A program made the translations under genes and the position numbers. A stretch of DNA of 14,406 nucleotides from DATBDE01 sp036270095 (GTDB lineage Bacteria; Actinomycetota; Thermoleophilia; Solirubrobacterales; Solirubrobacteraceae), in contig DATBDE010000002.1 in the NCBI GenBank assembly GCA_036270095.1, positions 1 through 14,406 of the forward strand. The letters run 5' to 3'. The notes below the pieces were generated by a model. That model saw only the letters and a list, made by a program, of their open reading frames with translations, did not search any database and was not told the origin of the DNA. Below are positions 14,159 through 14,406 of this stretch, piece by piece (the first letter of the stretch is position 1; each line of letters begins with the position of its first letter).

Positions 14159-14406
14159 TTACGACCGAGGCTGGACCTGAGACCCCGGCACGATGTCGTC
14201 GCTGCCGTCCGGCCAGCGCACCCAGGCCTTCTTGCCGCCGTCGTAGTCGGGCGCAAGCAGGACGAGGGTCGCCTCCTCGCCCATGGCCGTGCAGGGCTCG
14301 TTGCCCTCGGGGTCGAGGCCGCGCCAGACGCGGATGAACGCGTTGCGCTCCCACTCCTCGCCCACCGTCGTCGCGTCGGTGTGCCCGGGCAGGAGGTCGG
14401 TGTCGG
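14159..14406 (-). CDS. Unknown protein, C-terminal part (5' end outside window)
   Basis: The last 82 or so residues of a gene that enters from the right edge. The frame is open to base 14406 with G/C third positions (DTDLLPGHTDATTVGEEWERNAF...), so the GTG at 14365 is probably internal. The visible part has alternating strands (FIRVWRGLDPEGNEPC, ATLVLLAPDYDGGKKAWVRWPDG), consistent with a small beta-rich domain, and ends GSQVQPRS with TAA at 14159-14161. I do not recognise it. It is 13 bp upstream of the AarF-family gene on the same strand and is likely in its operon. Confidence 0.7.
   Translation of the reverse strand, partial: DTDLLPGHTDATTVGEEWERNAFIRVWRGLDPEGNEPCTAMGEEATLVLLAPDYDGGKKAWVRWPDGSDDIVPGSQVQPRS

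Noticed and set aside
14156..14161. TAATCT on the minus strand as a -10 box for the AarF-family gene
   Set aside because: A start there would exclude the GGAGGG ribosome site from most of the leader, and the hexamer includes the upstream gene's stop. The 13-bp gap argues for an operon instead.
12625..14337. A 570-codon rightward open frame opposite the AarF-family gene
   Set aside because: The opposite strand carries the full set of AarF motifs. This frame has repetitive Leu/Asp/Val/Arg composition and no recognisable domain.
1..14406. Mobile elements, CRISPR arrays, tRNA or rRNA genes, phage or defence genes
   Set aside because: No transposase, integrase, repeat-spacer array, cloverleaf or rRNA-like sequence was seen; apart from the vWA remnant the window reads as continuous chromosomal genes.

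Overview
The window is about 14.4 kb of very GC-rich DNA with almost uniform G or C at third codon positions. Genes are dense, GTG starts are frequent, ATGA stop/start overlaps are common, and several genes appear to lack a Shine-Dalgarno site. The protein families (YgjP-type metalloprotease, GAF/GGDEF protein, SnoaL-metallo-beta-lactamase fusion, M29 aminopeptidase, AarF kinase) suggest a soil actinobacterium, most likely Thermoleophilia/Solirubrobacterales (Conexibacter, Solirubrobacter and relatives). That placement is an inference from sequence style and was not checked by a search. It looks like ordinary chromosome: no tRNA, rRNA, CRISPR array, transposase or phage gene was seen.

Left part (1-5.7 kb). 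The 3' end of a citrate synthase gene is followed with zero gap by a small unknown gene. Facing them are a YgjP-like metalloprotease and, upstream of it, a GAF-GAF-GGDEF-GAF diguanylate cyclase. Divergent from the cyclase runs a two-gene unit, a 105-residue unknown protein coupled by ATGA to an alpha/beta hydrolase. It converges on metF (5,10-methylenetetrahydrofolate reductase). Two convergent gene pairs here end inside one shared CTAG.

Middle part (5.7-9.6 kb). A membrane acyltransferase gene is split by a frameshift and overlaps, tail to tail, a LACTB2-like metallo-beta-lactamase (MBL) hydrolase. That hydrolase shares a 35-bp divergent promoter region with a second MBL gene, an NTF2/SnoaL-MBL fusion, which is coupled by ATGA to a small unknown gene. 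The 201-bp gap that follows holds two tandem perfect palindromes and an extra repeat arm that could form alternative stems.

Right part (9.6-14.4 kb). An M29 aminopeptidase is coupled by ATGA to pyruvate kinase. From the other side come a partial unknown gene, an AarF/UbiB-family kinase, and, starting at the codon after the kinase stop, the C-terminal half of a von Willebrand factor A (vWA) protein. The remnant lacks its N-terminal half and carries three frameshifts.

Metabolically the window touches the TCA cycle (citrate synthase), glycolysis (pyruvate kinase), one-carbon/methionine metabolism (metF) and cyclic-di-GMP signalling. I see no single coherent pathway and no defence or biosynthetic system. 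The items most worth a second look are the palindromic intergenic element, the SnoaL-MBL fusion with a B2-like Asn in its metal motif, the broken vWA gene, the homopolymer frameshifts, and the missing canonical start of the YgjP-like gene.
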